DNA of 10,557 nt from an uncultured Woeseiaceae bacterium. GTDB lineage: Bacteria; Pseudomonadota; Gammaproteobacteria; Woeseiales; Woeseiaceae. Below the pieces are notes generated by a model. It was not told the DNA's origin and did no database searches. It saw only the letters and a list, made by a program, of their open reading frames with translations. The stretch is taken from the NCBI GenBank assembly GCA_947259435.1, contig CAMYMP010000037.1:1-10557 (forward strand). The letters run 5' to 3'. The position numbers were made by a program, and so were the translations under genes. Below, one piece after another: positions 1 to 10,557 of the stretch. Each line of letters starts with the position of its first letter. Position 1 is the first letter of the stretch.

Positions 1-2987
<2,987 letters not shown>

Positions 2988-2995
<8 letters not shown>

Positions 2996-3413
2996 TGCGG
3001 GCGCCTGCTTTTCTGGTGGCGAGCCACTCCTCCAGTCGCAGGCTCCAGCCACCGAGGCCGGCCATCGCCACTGCAAGACCGACGGCGATACCCGCAGCGT
3101 CTGCCACGATGTCGAACCACTCGGATGAACGATAGGTAACAAGTCGCTGGCACGCTTCGATGAGTGCCCCGAATAAGACCAGACCAATGCCTATTCGCCA
3201 ATACGAATTCGGGCGATACTGGCCCGCGAACCAGATCGCAAGAAAGACGAACGTGATCGCATGCAGCCACTTATCGGCGTGGATCAACCACCGAACCATC
3301 TCTTGCCTCTGAGGCCACATCCATACGGCGGGCATCAAAGTAACAGCAAGTACCAGCAGAAGGAGCACGAGGCCGGCTATCCGCCAGCGACGCGCATGGC
3401 GCAAAGGCAGCAT
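2988..3413 (-). CDS. VanZ-like family membrane protein
   Basis: A 141-residue integral membrane protein with four hydrophobic segments at about 11-30, 48-66, 71-88 and 101-121, and a basic N-terminus (MLPLRHARRWR). The core pattern is typical of the VanZ-like family: DKWLHAITF before the second membrane span, GALIEACQRL at the end of the third, then SSEWFDIVADAAGIAVG. VanZ itself gives low-level teicoplanin resistance in glycopeptide-resistant enterococci. Most chromosomal relatives have no known biochemical role, so resistance should not be inferred here. The ATG at 3411-3413 overlaps the lolA stop as TGATG, and the 3' end overlaps the rarA start by 8 nt, so it is embedded in the operon with coupled translation. 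I do not recall this gene between lolA and rarA in E. coli or Pseudomonas. The family call is good; the function is unknown. Confidence 0.88.
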
Positions 3414-4072
3414 CAGGGACCCGTCGCGTCGGCGACGGCCGGGGCGCCGACGACGTCTACACCGCTCGGCACGTTGAACCTGAATCGTGCCGGGTCTATC
3501 GGGTCATTGACCGTCACCTCGTAAAGCTGCACCAAGGTTGTCTGCTCGAGGTTGTCGTAAAACACCATGCGATTCAGCGTGTCTGCAATGAAGCCGAGCT
3601 CGACTCGCTCAAAACCGCTCTCCGTATTTTTCGGCACGAGGCGTACCCAGGTCGTTACCGTTTCGACGTAGCTGCCCTGGTATTCGAACTGATCGAGCGC
3701 ATCATCGGCACCGCTCAGCAACAGCGCGGGTGTATTCGCCAACGCCTCTGCCTGAGGTTTGACGGTTACCTGCGCAAGGTCGACGTCGTAACTCCAGATA
3801 TTGACGCCATCGGCAATCAGCCATTGCTCATAGGGATCAATATACGACCAGCGAAACCGGCCGGGGCGCTGAATCTCGAGCATACCTGAGGTGTTCTCGA
3901 CAACCAGCCCGTCGGCATCGATCAGCGATTGTTCGAAACTGCCCTGGAAGGTAACGACGTTGTCGACAAATTCATCGACAAGACGCTTGCCCGCATCGTC
4001 GTCGGCCGCCTCGGCGAATGCCGTGCCTGCAGCGAAAAGCAGGATTGCGAAAGCTGTAATTCGTTCTGTCAA
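3413..4072 (-). CDS. lolA: Outer-membrane lipoprotein carrier protein LolA
   Basis: Periplasmic chaperone that takes lipoproteins from the LolCDE transporter and passes them to LolB at the outer membrane. From the chosen start it has 219 residues (E. coli precursor 203). An N-terminal signal peptide MTERITAFAILLFAAGTAFA fits cleavage after AFA at residue 20. LolA-like segments are the early TFQGSFEQ (41-48), the central IQRPGRFRWSY (67-77) and DPYEQWLIADGVNIWSYD (79-96), and the late DPARFRFNVPSGVDV. The frame extends upstream to 4198, but those residues are ftsK coding sequence in another frame. The TTG at 4070-4072 has an AGGAG ribosome site 7 nt upstream and sits directly before the signal peptide. 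It lies 10 nt after ftsK and shares one base with the next gene. The C-terminus after about residue 205 is slightly extended. Confidence 0.95.
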   Translation of the reverse strand: MTERITAFAILLFAAGTAFAEAADDDAGKRLVDEFVDNVVTFQGSFEQSLIDADGLVVENTSGMLEIQRPGRFRWSYIDPYEQWLIADGVNIWSYDVDLAQVTVKPQAEALANTPALLLSGADDALDQFEYQGSYVETVTTWVRLVPKNTESGFERVELGFIADTLNRMVFYDNLEQTTLVQLYEVTVNDPIDPARFRFNVPSGVDVVGAPAVADATGP

Positions 4073-4079
4073 ACCCCAG

Positions 4080-4085
4080 CTCCTA
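4080..4085 (-). promoter_or_regulatory. Ribosome binding site of lolA, overlapping the ftsK stop codon
   Basis: Read on the minus strand the hexamer is TAGGAG. TAG is the ftsK stop and AGGAG is a strong Shine-Dalgarno sequence 7 nt before the TTG start of lolA. It decides the lolA start among several possible upstream codons and suggests that ribosomes ending ftsK could re-initiate on lolA. Confidence 0.75.
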
Positions 4086-6404
4086 GTCCTCTGCAGCAGT
4101 GGGCACGAGTATCTCCCGGGTCCCGTTTGGCTGCAGCGGTCCAACCAGACCGGCCGCCTCCATCGACTCGACCATCCGTGCGGCGCGGTTATAGCCAATC
4201 TTCAAACGACGCTGAACGCCCGAAATCGATGCTTTGCGCGTATCCATGACGACTCGCACGGCCTGGTCATAAAGCGGATCCTGCTCGGCATCAGCGCCTG
4301 CTGCCGGAAAGTTGTCAATTCCGGCCAGTCCCGGGGTTGGACTCGTGGGGCCCTCGAGAATTTCATCCAAATAACGCGGCGCACCGCTTTTCTTCAGATG
4401 CCGGACGACCGAATGCACTTCGTGGTCAGCCACGAACGCCCCATGCACACGTGTTGGCAGCGAGGTGCCCGGCGGGAGATAGAGCATATCGCCATGGCCC
4501 AGCAGGTTCTCCGCGCCCATTTGGTCCAGTATGGTCCGGGAGTCCACCTTTGCCGAAACCTGGAACGCAATGCGACTCGGTACATTGGCCTTGATCAAAC
4601 CGGTAATCACATCAACGGACGGCCGTTGCGTGGCCAACAGCATATGAATGCCGGATGCTCTGGCCTTTTGCGCAAGCCTGGCAATGAGCTCCTCGACCTT
4701 CTTGCCGACGATCATCATCATGTCAGCCAGCTCATCGATGATGACGACGATGTAAGGTAATGGCGTCAGCGTCGGATGCTCGACGGGCTTCTCTTCATCC
4801 TCAAGGGGTGGCGGAGTAAATGTTGGGTCCTTGATCGGATCGCCGGCGTCGATTGCCTCTTTGACCTTGCGGTTATAGCCGCCAATATTGCGCACGCCGA
4901 GAGCCGACATCAATCGATAGCGACGATCCATTTCCGCAACGCACCAGCGCAGCGCATTGGCAGCCTCCGACATGTCAGTCACGACTGGCGTCAGCAGATG
5001 CGGAATACCCTCGTAAACCGACAATTCAAGCATCTTCGGGTCGATCATGATCAGCCGCACTTGCTCGGGCTGCGTTTTGTACAAAATGCTCAGCACCATC
5101 GCATTGATCGCGACGGACTTGCCCGAGCCAGTCGTGCCGGCAATGAGCAGGTGCGGCATGCGCGCAAGATCGGCAACGACCGAGTTTCCGCCGATGTCCT
5201 TGCCAAGCGCAAGCGTCAACGGTGATGCAAGATCATCGTAGGCACGCGACTTGAGAATTTCTCCGAGCGTCACGAGTTCGCGACTTTCATTCGGAATTTC
5301 GAGGCCAACAAATGACTTGCCAGGAATAACCTCGACGACACGAACGCTGACGACCGACAGCGACCGCGCAATATCCTTTGCAAGGCTCGCGATCTGGCTG
5401 ACCTTGACGCCCGGCGCAGGGTCGAGTTCGAAACGGGTGATCACGGGTCCGGGCGAGACCGACTTGACCTCGACGTCGACGTTGAAGTCTTTGAGCTTCA
5501 ACTCGACCAGACGTGACATGGCTTCCAGAGATTCCTCGGAATAGCCCTTCTTCTGCTGCGGCGGATCATCGAGCAGCGACAGCGGTGGCAACTCGCCCGC
5601 GGCCGGCGGGTCGAAGAGCGGCACCTGGCGTTCCCGCTCGGCGCGTACGCTTGTTTCCAGCGCCGGCATAACCGGCTCGATCCGCGGTCGCTTGCGTTCA
5701 GCCGTGCGCTTTTTCTCGACTTCGAGGATGTCTTGCCGCGCGGCATGCTGGCGGCGTCCCTCGGCTTTGTCCTGCAATTCGCCAATCTTGACGCGGGCTC
5801 GATCGTAGCCGACGAGGCACCAACGCCCCACCCGATCCATAACATTGAACCAGGAGATGCCGAGAAACAGCGAGATCGACGCAACCCAGACCACGAATAA
5901 CAGCGTGCTTGCGCCGAGCAGTTTCATGACTGACTCGAGCCACTCACCGACGATACGCCCGACGATGCCGCCAGCCGTCTCGTTGAATCCGGCCGGTGAA
6001 AAATGCAGCGTGGCCAGAGCGCAGCTCGTCACGAGCGTCGCAACAAATCCGCTAACTCGCAATGCGTAGTCCATGCGCGTGTAGCCGTGTTGGGTCTTTT
6101 GTTCGCGATACAGCATCCAGCCGAGATAGACGACCATGACCGTGAACAAATAGGCGGCAGGCCGGCCGAAGAAATTGAACAGAAAGTCGGCAGCGAATGC
6201 ACCCACACGGCCCATGCCGTTGTTGACGGCGCTACTGCTCGTGGCTTGACTAAATCCGGGATCCGACACGTCGTAAGTGAACAGCGCGTACCAGAGGATA
6301 AATGCCAGCACACCCGAGATAATCAGGGCGCCCTCGCGCAACGCCCGTGAGACCTGAGCGGAGATGCGCTGTGCCGGTTGCGTGTTCTTTTGGGCTCTTG
6401 CCAT
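4083..6404 (-). CDS. ftsK: DNA translocase FtsK
   Basis: Septum-located DNA pump that moves chromosome termini apart and activates XerCD recombination at dif. From the ATG at 6402-6404 the protein has 773 residues. Four membrane spans lie at about 26-44, 76-99, 114-133 and 164-186. A charged linker runs about 200-290, much shorter than the long linker of E. coli FtsK (1329 residues in total). The motor follows, with Walker A GTTGSGKS (423-430) and Walker [13 protein letters not shown] (551-562). The C-terminal winged-helix gamma domain spans about 707-770 and includes [20 protein letters not shown], the part that reads KOPS and contacts XerD. The frame stays open to 6548, but the 48 extra residues look unlike FtsK and reach into trxB. 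No strong Shine-Dalgarno precedes the chosen ATG, so the exact start is a little uncertain. It is the first gene of the minus-strand unit. Confidence 0.96.
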   Translation of the reverse strand: MARAQKNTQPAQRISAQVSRALREGALIISGVLAFILWYALFTYDVSDPGFSQATSSSAVNNGMGRVGAFAADFLFNFFGRPAAYLFTVMVVYLGWMLYREQKTQHGYTRMDYALRVSGFVATLVTSCALATLHFSPAGFNETAGGIVGRIVGEWLESVMKLLGASTLLFVVWVASISLFLGISWFNVMDRVGRWCLVGYDRARVKIGELQDKAEGRRQHAARQDILEVEKKRTAERKRPRIEPVMPALETSVRAERERQVPLFDPPAAGELPPLSLLDDPPQQKKGYSEESLEAMSRLVELKLKDFNVDVEVKSVSPGPVITRFELDPAPGVKVSQIASLAKDIARSLSVVSVRVVEVIPGKSFVGLEIPNESRELVTLGEILKSRAYDDLASPLTLALGKDIGGNSVVADLARMPHLLIAGTTGSGKSVAINAMVLSILYKTQPEQVRLIMIDPKMLELSVYEGIPHLLTPVVTDMSEAANALRWCVAEMDRRYRLMSALGVRNIGGYNRKVKEAIDAGDPIKDPTFTPPPLEDEEKPVEHPTLTPLPYIVVIIDELADMMMIVGKKVEELIARLAQKARASGIHMLLATQRPSVDVITGLIKANVPSRIAFQVSAKVDSRTILDQMGAENLLGHGDMLYLPPGTSLPTRVHGAFVADHEVHSVVRHLKKSGAPRYLDEILEGPTSPTPGLAGIDNFPAAGADAEQDPLYDQAVRVVMDTRKASISGVQRRLKIGYNRAARMVESMEAAGLVGPLQPNGTREILVPTAAED

Positions 6405-7545
<1,141 letters not shown>

Positions 7546-7560
7546 TGATACGGTGTACCC

Positions 7561-8757
7561 GTGACAACGACGCAGGTTACGGTCAACGAGTCTATCGAGA
7601 GCATTGCCGCCGACGAGTGGAACCGGCTCGTCGGCGACGAGTATCCGTTCTTACGTCACGAGTTCCTGCTTGCGGCTGAGCGCAGCGGCTCGGTGTCACC
7701 CGAAACCGGATGGCACCCTTGTCACCTTTCCATGCGCGGTCGCGACAACAAACTCCGAGCAGCACTGCCACTTTATAAGAAAGACCACTCTTGGGGCGAA
7801 TTCGTTTTCGACTGGGCCTGGGCGCGAGCTTACGAGCAGGCCGGCCTTGCGTATTATCCGAAACTCGTATCGGCCGTGCCGTTTACTCCTGCCCCCAGCC
7901 GCCGCTTGCTGTTGCGCGACGCAACGGACACTGAGGCGGCGTCCAGGCTACTGGAAGCCGCTATAGCGCTCGCTGACGCAAATGGCTGTTCATCTCTTCA
8001 CGTGCTTTTTCCTGATGCTGAAGAACTTGACCTGCTGCGCGACGCGGGATTGCGGACCCGCAAGGACTGTCAGTTTCACTGGCATAACGACGGCTATGTC
8101 GATTTCGATGACTTCCTGGCCGCGTTTAGCTCCGCAAAGCGCAAAAAGACGCGGCGTGACAGGCGTCGTGTTGTCGAGGCTGGAATCACGTTTCGTCGTC
8201 TTCCCGGTGGCGAAATCGATAGGGCAACATGGAACATCGTTTATCGCCTGATAAGCCTGACGTTCATGCGCAGAGGCTCGATGCCCTACTTCGGACTGGA
8301 ATTTTTCGTCGAAGTCAGTCGCTCACTACCTGACAATATTCTGGTCATACTTGCTGAACGAGAGAACGAGCCGATCGCTGCAGCTGTATTTTTCGAGAGC
8401 GAGAGAGTCCTTTACGGGCGTTACTGGGGCAGCAATGGCCATTACGACGCGCTGCACTTCGAGACCTGCTACTACCAGGGCATCGACTATTGCATCGATA
8501 CCAAAAAGCAGCTATTCGAACCGGGCACTCAGGGCGAACACAAAGTCAGCCGCGGATTCGTGCCGGTTCCGACATGGTCGGCTCATTGGCTGAGGCACCC
8601 GGAATTTTTTGCGGCTATCGGGAACTATCTCGACGAAGAGCGCCGGCATATCGAACGCTATATGGACGCTGTTGATGGACGCAGTCCATACCGGACCGAT
8701 CGCAAACGCCCGAATGACCCGGTCTTGCCTGAGACCGGGCCACGAAATCGCGAATGA
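7561..8757 (+). CDS. PF04339 (DUF482) family protein, FemAB/GNAT-like putative acyl- or aminoacyltransferase
   Basis: This 398-residue protein matches the family annotated as 'peptidoglycan biosynthesis/recognition' with a GNAT/FemAB-like fold. Recognisable segments are QFHWHNDGYVDFDDFLAAFSSAKRKKTRRDRR (within 171-202), the THREE-block middle with RRGSMPYFGLEFF (237-249), then VLYGRYWGS (283-291), LHFETCYYQGIDY (298-310) and FEPGTQGEHKVSRGFVP (319-335). The last resembles the family's FEAGAQGEHK-type block, here with Pro and Thr variants. No signal peptide or membrane span is seen, so it is probably cytoplasmic. The start is GTG at 7561, the first start codon after an in-frame TGA at 7546-7548; no strong Shine-Dalgarno was found. 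Its stop overlaps the aat start as ATGA, indicating coupled translation. The true substrate of the family is not established, and the peptidoglycan link is an annotation rather than a demonstrated role. Confidence 0.9.
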   Translation: MTTTQVTVNESIESIAADEWNRLVGDEYPFLRHEFLLAAERSGSVSPETGWHPCHLSMRGRDNKLRAALPLYKKDHSWGEFVFDWAWARAYEQAGLAYYPKLVSAVPFTPAPSRRLLLRDATDTEAASRLLEAAIALADANGCSSLHVLFPDAEELDLLRDAGLRTRKDCQFHWHNDGYVDFDDFLAAFSSAKRKKTRRDRRRVVEAGITFRRLPGGEIDRATWNIVYRLISLTFMRRGSMPYFGLEFFVEVSRSLPDNILVILAERENEPIAAAVFFESERVLYGRYWGSNGHYDALHFETCYYQGIDYCIDTKKQLFEPGTQGEHKVSRGFVPVPTWSAHWLRHPEFFAAIGNYLDEERRHIERYMDAVDGRSPYRTDRKRPNDPVLPETGPRNRE

Positions 8758-9488
8758 GTTCAAACCGGATTGCGTGGCTCAGTCCGTCCGATAAGCCGGA
8801 CGCGTTTCCGGACGTCGAGAATGCGCTCACCGAACCGGACGGCCTGCTGGCTGCAGGTGGCGATCTTAGCCCGGAGCGGATGCTGTTTGCCTATAGCAAA
8901 GGAATCTTTCCGTGGTACGACGACGGTCAGCCAATACTCTGGTGGTCGCCCGATCCACGCTGTGTCTTGCGGCCCCGCGACCTGCATATCTCACGGCGAT
9001 TGCAACAGCAGGTGCGCAATTCCACCGCGCAGCTGCGTTTTAATTTCGCCTTCGCCAACGTTATTCGTGCGTGCGCCGGCCAGAGGCAATCACAGCAAGG
9101 CACCTGGATTACCGACGAAATGATCGACGCGTTCGAGAAACTGCATGCGCTTGGCTGGGCACACTCGATCGAAGTCTGGGACGCTGACGAGCTGGCTGGC
9201 GGCGTCTACGGTCTGTATATAGGCAAGGTGTTTTTTGGGGAATCAATGTTCAGTGCCAAAGCAAACGCCTCGAAGATGGCGTTGTGGGGCCTTAGCAAAC
9301 ACGTCCAGGGCTCCGAGCTCGGCCTCATCGATTGTCAGGTCGTATCGCAGCATCTGATGACACTGGGTGCGAGCGTGGTCTCTCGCCGGGAATTCACGGA
9401 AATCCTCGCTCGGGCATGCGAACCACCGACGAAGTATGCGGGCTGGCCGCAGGGTCCGCTCGCAATGACGGATTTGCTGTGCGATTAG
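8754..9488 (+). CDS. aat: Leucyl/phenylalanyl-tRNA--protein transferase
   Basis: Cytoplasmic enzyme that moves Leu or Phe from charged tRNA to proteins with N-terminal Arg or Lys, creating N-degrons read by ClpS and degraded by ClpAP. The protein has 244 residues (E. coli 234). Diagnostic blocks are LLAAGGDLSPERMLFAYSKG (31-50) running into IFPWY, the WWSPDPRCVL segment (63-72), TWITDEMIDAFEKLHALG (117-134), AHSIEVW (136-142), GGVYGLYIG (149-157), FFGESMFS (160-167) and LIDCQV (191-196). The ATG at 8754 overlaps the upstream stop by four bases and places the N-terminus where expected for the family. There is no ate (arginyl-tRNA-protein transferase) gene after it, unlike in Pseudomonas. It is followed by a 74-nt leader before infA and by clpA on the opposite strand. 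Confidence 0.97.
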   Translation: MSSNRIAWLSPSDKPDAFPDVENALTEPDGLLAAGGDLSPERMLFAYSKGIFPWYDDGQPILWWSPDPRCVLRPRDLHISRRLQQQVRNSTAQLRFNFAFANVIRACAGQRQSQQGTWITDEMIDAFEKLHALGWAHSIEVWDADELAGGVYGLYIGKVFFGESMFSAKANASKMALWGLSKHVQGSELGLIDCQVVSQHLMTLGASVVSRREFTEILARACEPPTKYAGWPQGPLAMTDLLCD

Positions 9489-9562
9489 CCGGCTGCCGCG
9501 TTGCATAACGCGTGCGATTTCTGCACAATTCGCGAGCCTTTTCGGACAGAGACCTATAGACC
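9489..9562 (+). promoter_or_regulatory. infA leader with hairpin and candidate promoter
   Basis: A perfect 6-bp inverted repeat CGCGTT (9497-9502) / AACGCG (9507-9512) with a 4-nt loop lies just after the aat stop. It has no following T-run, so it is not a classical intrinsic terminator. A weak sigma-70-like pair, TTGCAT (9501-9506) and CACAAT (9524-9529) with 17-nt spacing, overlaps it. Either could separate infA expression from the upstream genes. No strong Shine-Dalgarno is present before the TTG start at 9563. The hairpin is seen directly; the promoter is a tentative match. Confidence 0.4.
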
Positions 9563-9781
9563 TTGGCGAAAGAAGAAGCCATCCAGATGGAAGGCGTCGT
9601 AACCGAGACGCTTCCCAACACGACTTTTCGGGTAGAACTCGAAAACGGGCACCTTGTGACTGCGCATATCTCGGGGAAAATGCGCAAGAACTACATCCGC
9701 ATTCTGACCGGCGACAAGGTTACAGTGGAATTGACACCATACGACCTGTCCAAAGGCCGTATCGTCTACAGAGGCCGGTAA
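9563..9781 (+). CDS. infA: Translation initiation factor IF-1
   Basis: IF-1 binds the 30S A site and, with IF-2 and IF-3, directs the initiator tRNA to the P site. The 72-residue length equals that of E. coli IF-1, and the sequence is nearly the same as I recall it, including [20 protein letters not shown] (23-42) and [12 protein letters not shown] (56-67) of the single OB fold. The start is unusual: a TTG at 9563-9565 gives the canonical MAKEEAIQ N-terminus. An in-frame TAG at 9557-9559 rules out any earlier start. The next ATG, codon 9, would remove eight conserved residues. No strong ribosome site is seen. The stop lies only 3 nt from the convergent clpA stop, with no tRNA gene between them. 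Confidence 0.97.
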   Translation: MAKEEAIQMEGVVTETLPNTTFRVELENGHLVTAHISGKMRKNYIRILTGDKVTVELTPYDLSKGRIVYRGR

Positions 9782-9784
9782 TGC

Positions 9785-10557
9785 CTAGCTCTCTGGCAGG
9801 TGCTCCAGTTCTTTGAGCACGGGCTCGGCATTCAGCTTTAGCTCGTCATCAGCGCCGACGGTTATACGCACGTGACCACCGCCCTCGAGGCTGCCGAATA
9901 GCAGTTCCTCTGCCAGCGGCCGCTTGATGTGTTCCTGAATGATACGTGCCATCGGCCTTGCGCCCATTTTCTCGTCATAGCCTCTTGCAGCGATCCACTC
10001 CCTTGCCGCGTCGTCCAATTCCAGCGTCACATTGTTGCTGTCCAGTTTCGATTCGAGTTCCACGACAAGCTTGTCGACAACGCGCTTTATAGACTCGTGA
10101 CTTAGAGCTGCAAACTGAATGACCGCGTCGAGCCGGTTGCGGAATTCAGGAGAGAACTGCTTTCGAATAATCTCCATACCGTCACTGCTGTGGTCTTGCT
10201 TGGTGAAACCTATCGACGCCCGACTCATCTCCTGTGCGCCAGCGTTTGTGGTCATGACGATGATCACGTTGCGGAAATCCGCTTTGCGTCCGTTATTGTC
10301 AGTGAGGGTTCCATGGTCCATCACCTGCAATAACAGATTGAAGACCTCTGGATGTGCTTTTTCGATTTCATCGAGCAACACCACCGCGTGTGGGTTCTTG
10401 GTCACCGCCTCCGTGAGCAGTCCACCTTGATCAAACCCAACGTATCCCGGCGGCGCACCGATCAATCGTGACACCGTGTGCCGTTCCATATACTCGGACA
10501 TGTCGAAGCGAATGAGCTCGACGCCCATGCAATGGGCAAGCTGACGCGTAACTTCCG
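9785..10557 (-). CDS. clpA: ATP-dependent Clp protease ATP-binding subunit ClpA (C-terminal part; 5' end outside window)
   Basis: ClpA is the hexameric AAA+ unfoldase that feeds substrates to ClpP and, with ClpS, N-end-rule substrates. Only the second AAA+ module is visible, about 256 residues, entering at the right edge with EVTRQL just after where Walker A should be. Visible elements are FDMSEYMERHTVSRLIG with the pore motif GYVG, Walker B VVLLDEIEKAH, sensor 1 VMTTNAG, the ClpP-docking loop SIGF (IGL/IGF type), the arginine-finger segment FRNRLD and sensor 2 GARPMAR in the small subdomain. The ATG at 10526-10528 is internal, because the homologous sequence continues upstream of it. The IGF loop and the ClpA-like ending RPLAEELLFGSLEGGG separate it from ClpB. 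It converges on infA with a 3-nt gap. clpS would be expected beyond the right edge. Confidence 0.96.
   Translation of the reverse strand, partial: EVTRQLAHCMGVELIRFDMSEYMERHTVSRLIGAPPGYVGFDQGGLLTEAVTKNPHAVVLLDEIEKAHPEVFNLLLQVMDHGTLTDNNGRKADFRNVIIVMTTNAGAQEMSRASIGFTKQDHSSDGMEIIRKQFSPEFRNRLDAVIQFAALSHESIKRVVDKLVVELESKLDSNNVTLELDDAAREWIAARGYDEKMGARPMARIIQEHIKRPLAEELLFGSLEGGGHVRITVGADDELKLNAEPVLKELEHLPES

Noticed and set aside
2996..3187. N-terminal extension of rarA in the longest open frame
   Set aside because: The residues are the vanZ-like gene read in another frame and are unlike any RarA N-terminus. The TTG at 2993-2995 fits better.
4073..4198. N-terminal extension of lolA in the longest open frame
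   Set aside because: It overlaps the ftsK 3' end in another frame and would put the signal peptide in the middle of the protein. The TTG with AGGAG is preferred.
3891..4760. 289-residue open frame on the plus strand opposite lolA and the ftsK motor domain
   Set aside because: It spans the ends of two well-supported genes on the other strand and shows no family signature.
9782..9784. tRNA gene between infA and clpA (serW position in E. coli)
   Set aside because: The interval is only 3 nt, so no RNA gene fits.

Overview
The window is ordinary chromosomal backbone from a proteobacterium, most likely a gammaproteobacterium with moderately high GC. The evidence is gene order and protein family: on the minus strand the reading order is ftsK, lolA, a VanZ-like gene, rarA and serS. 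Diverging from ftsK on the plus strand are trxB, a PF04339 (FemAB/GNAT-like) gene, aat and infA, and these run convergently into clpA on the minus strand. As I recall them, the same backbone genes occur in the same relative order in Escherichia coli (clpA / infA / aat / cydC / cydD / trxB / lrp / ftsK / lolA / rarA / serS) and in Pseudomonas. No insertion sequence, phage gene, CRISPR array, rRNA or tRNA gene was seen. The coding density is very high.

Layout. 1-414 (+) is the 3' part of a small lipoprotein-type c cytochrome, overlapping tail to tail with serS by 10 bp. 405-6404 (-) is one tightly packed five-gene unit. After a 10-nt gap between ftsK and lolA, every junction overlaps: 1 nt lolA/vanZ, 8 nt vanZ/rarA and 4 nt rarA/serS. 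This suggests one polycistronic, translationally coupled transcript. 6405-6546 is the only sizeable non-coding stretch (142 bp) and should hold the divergent ftsK and trxB promoters. 6547-9781 (+) holds trxB, the PF04339 gene, aat and, after a 74-nt leader, infA. 9785-10557 (-) is the C-terminal part of clpA, entering from beyond the right edge and stopping 3 nt from the infA stop.

Functions. The minus-strand unit joins chromosome segregation and division (FtsK), outer-membrane lipoprotein transport (LolA), fork maintenance (RarA) and translation (SerS). The plus-strand unit joins thiol redox balance (TrxB), N-end-rule tagging (Aat) and translation initiation (IF-1). ClpA, the unfoldase that consumes Aat-tagged proteins with ClpS and ClpP, faces it. 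Compared with E. coli, lrp, cydDC and the serW tRNA are absent from their usual slots, and the Pseudomonas-type arginyl-tRNA transferase gene (ate) between aat and infA is also absent. The two additions are the VanZ-like membrane protein between lolA and rarA and the PF04339 protein between trxB and aat.

Start codons are a notable detail. lolA, rarA and infA are best explained with TTG starts and the PF04339 gene with GTG. I did not find a convincing undescribed multi-gene system here. The points most worth following are the FemAB-like gene coupled to aat and the VanZ-like gene coupled to lolA and rarA.
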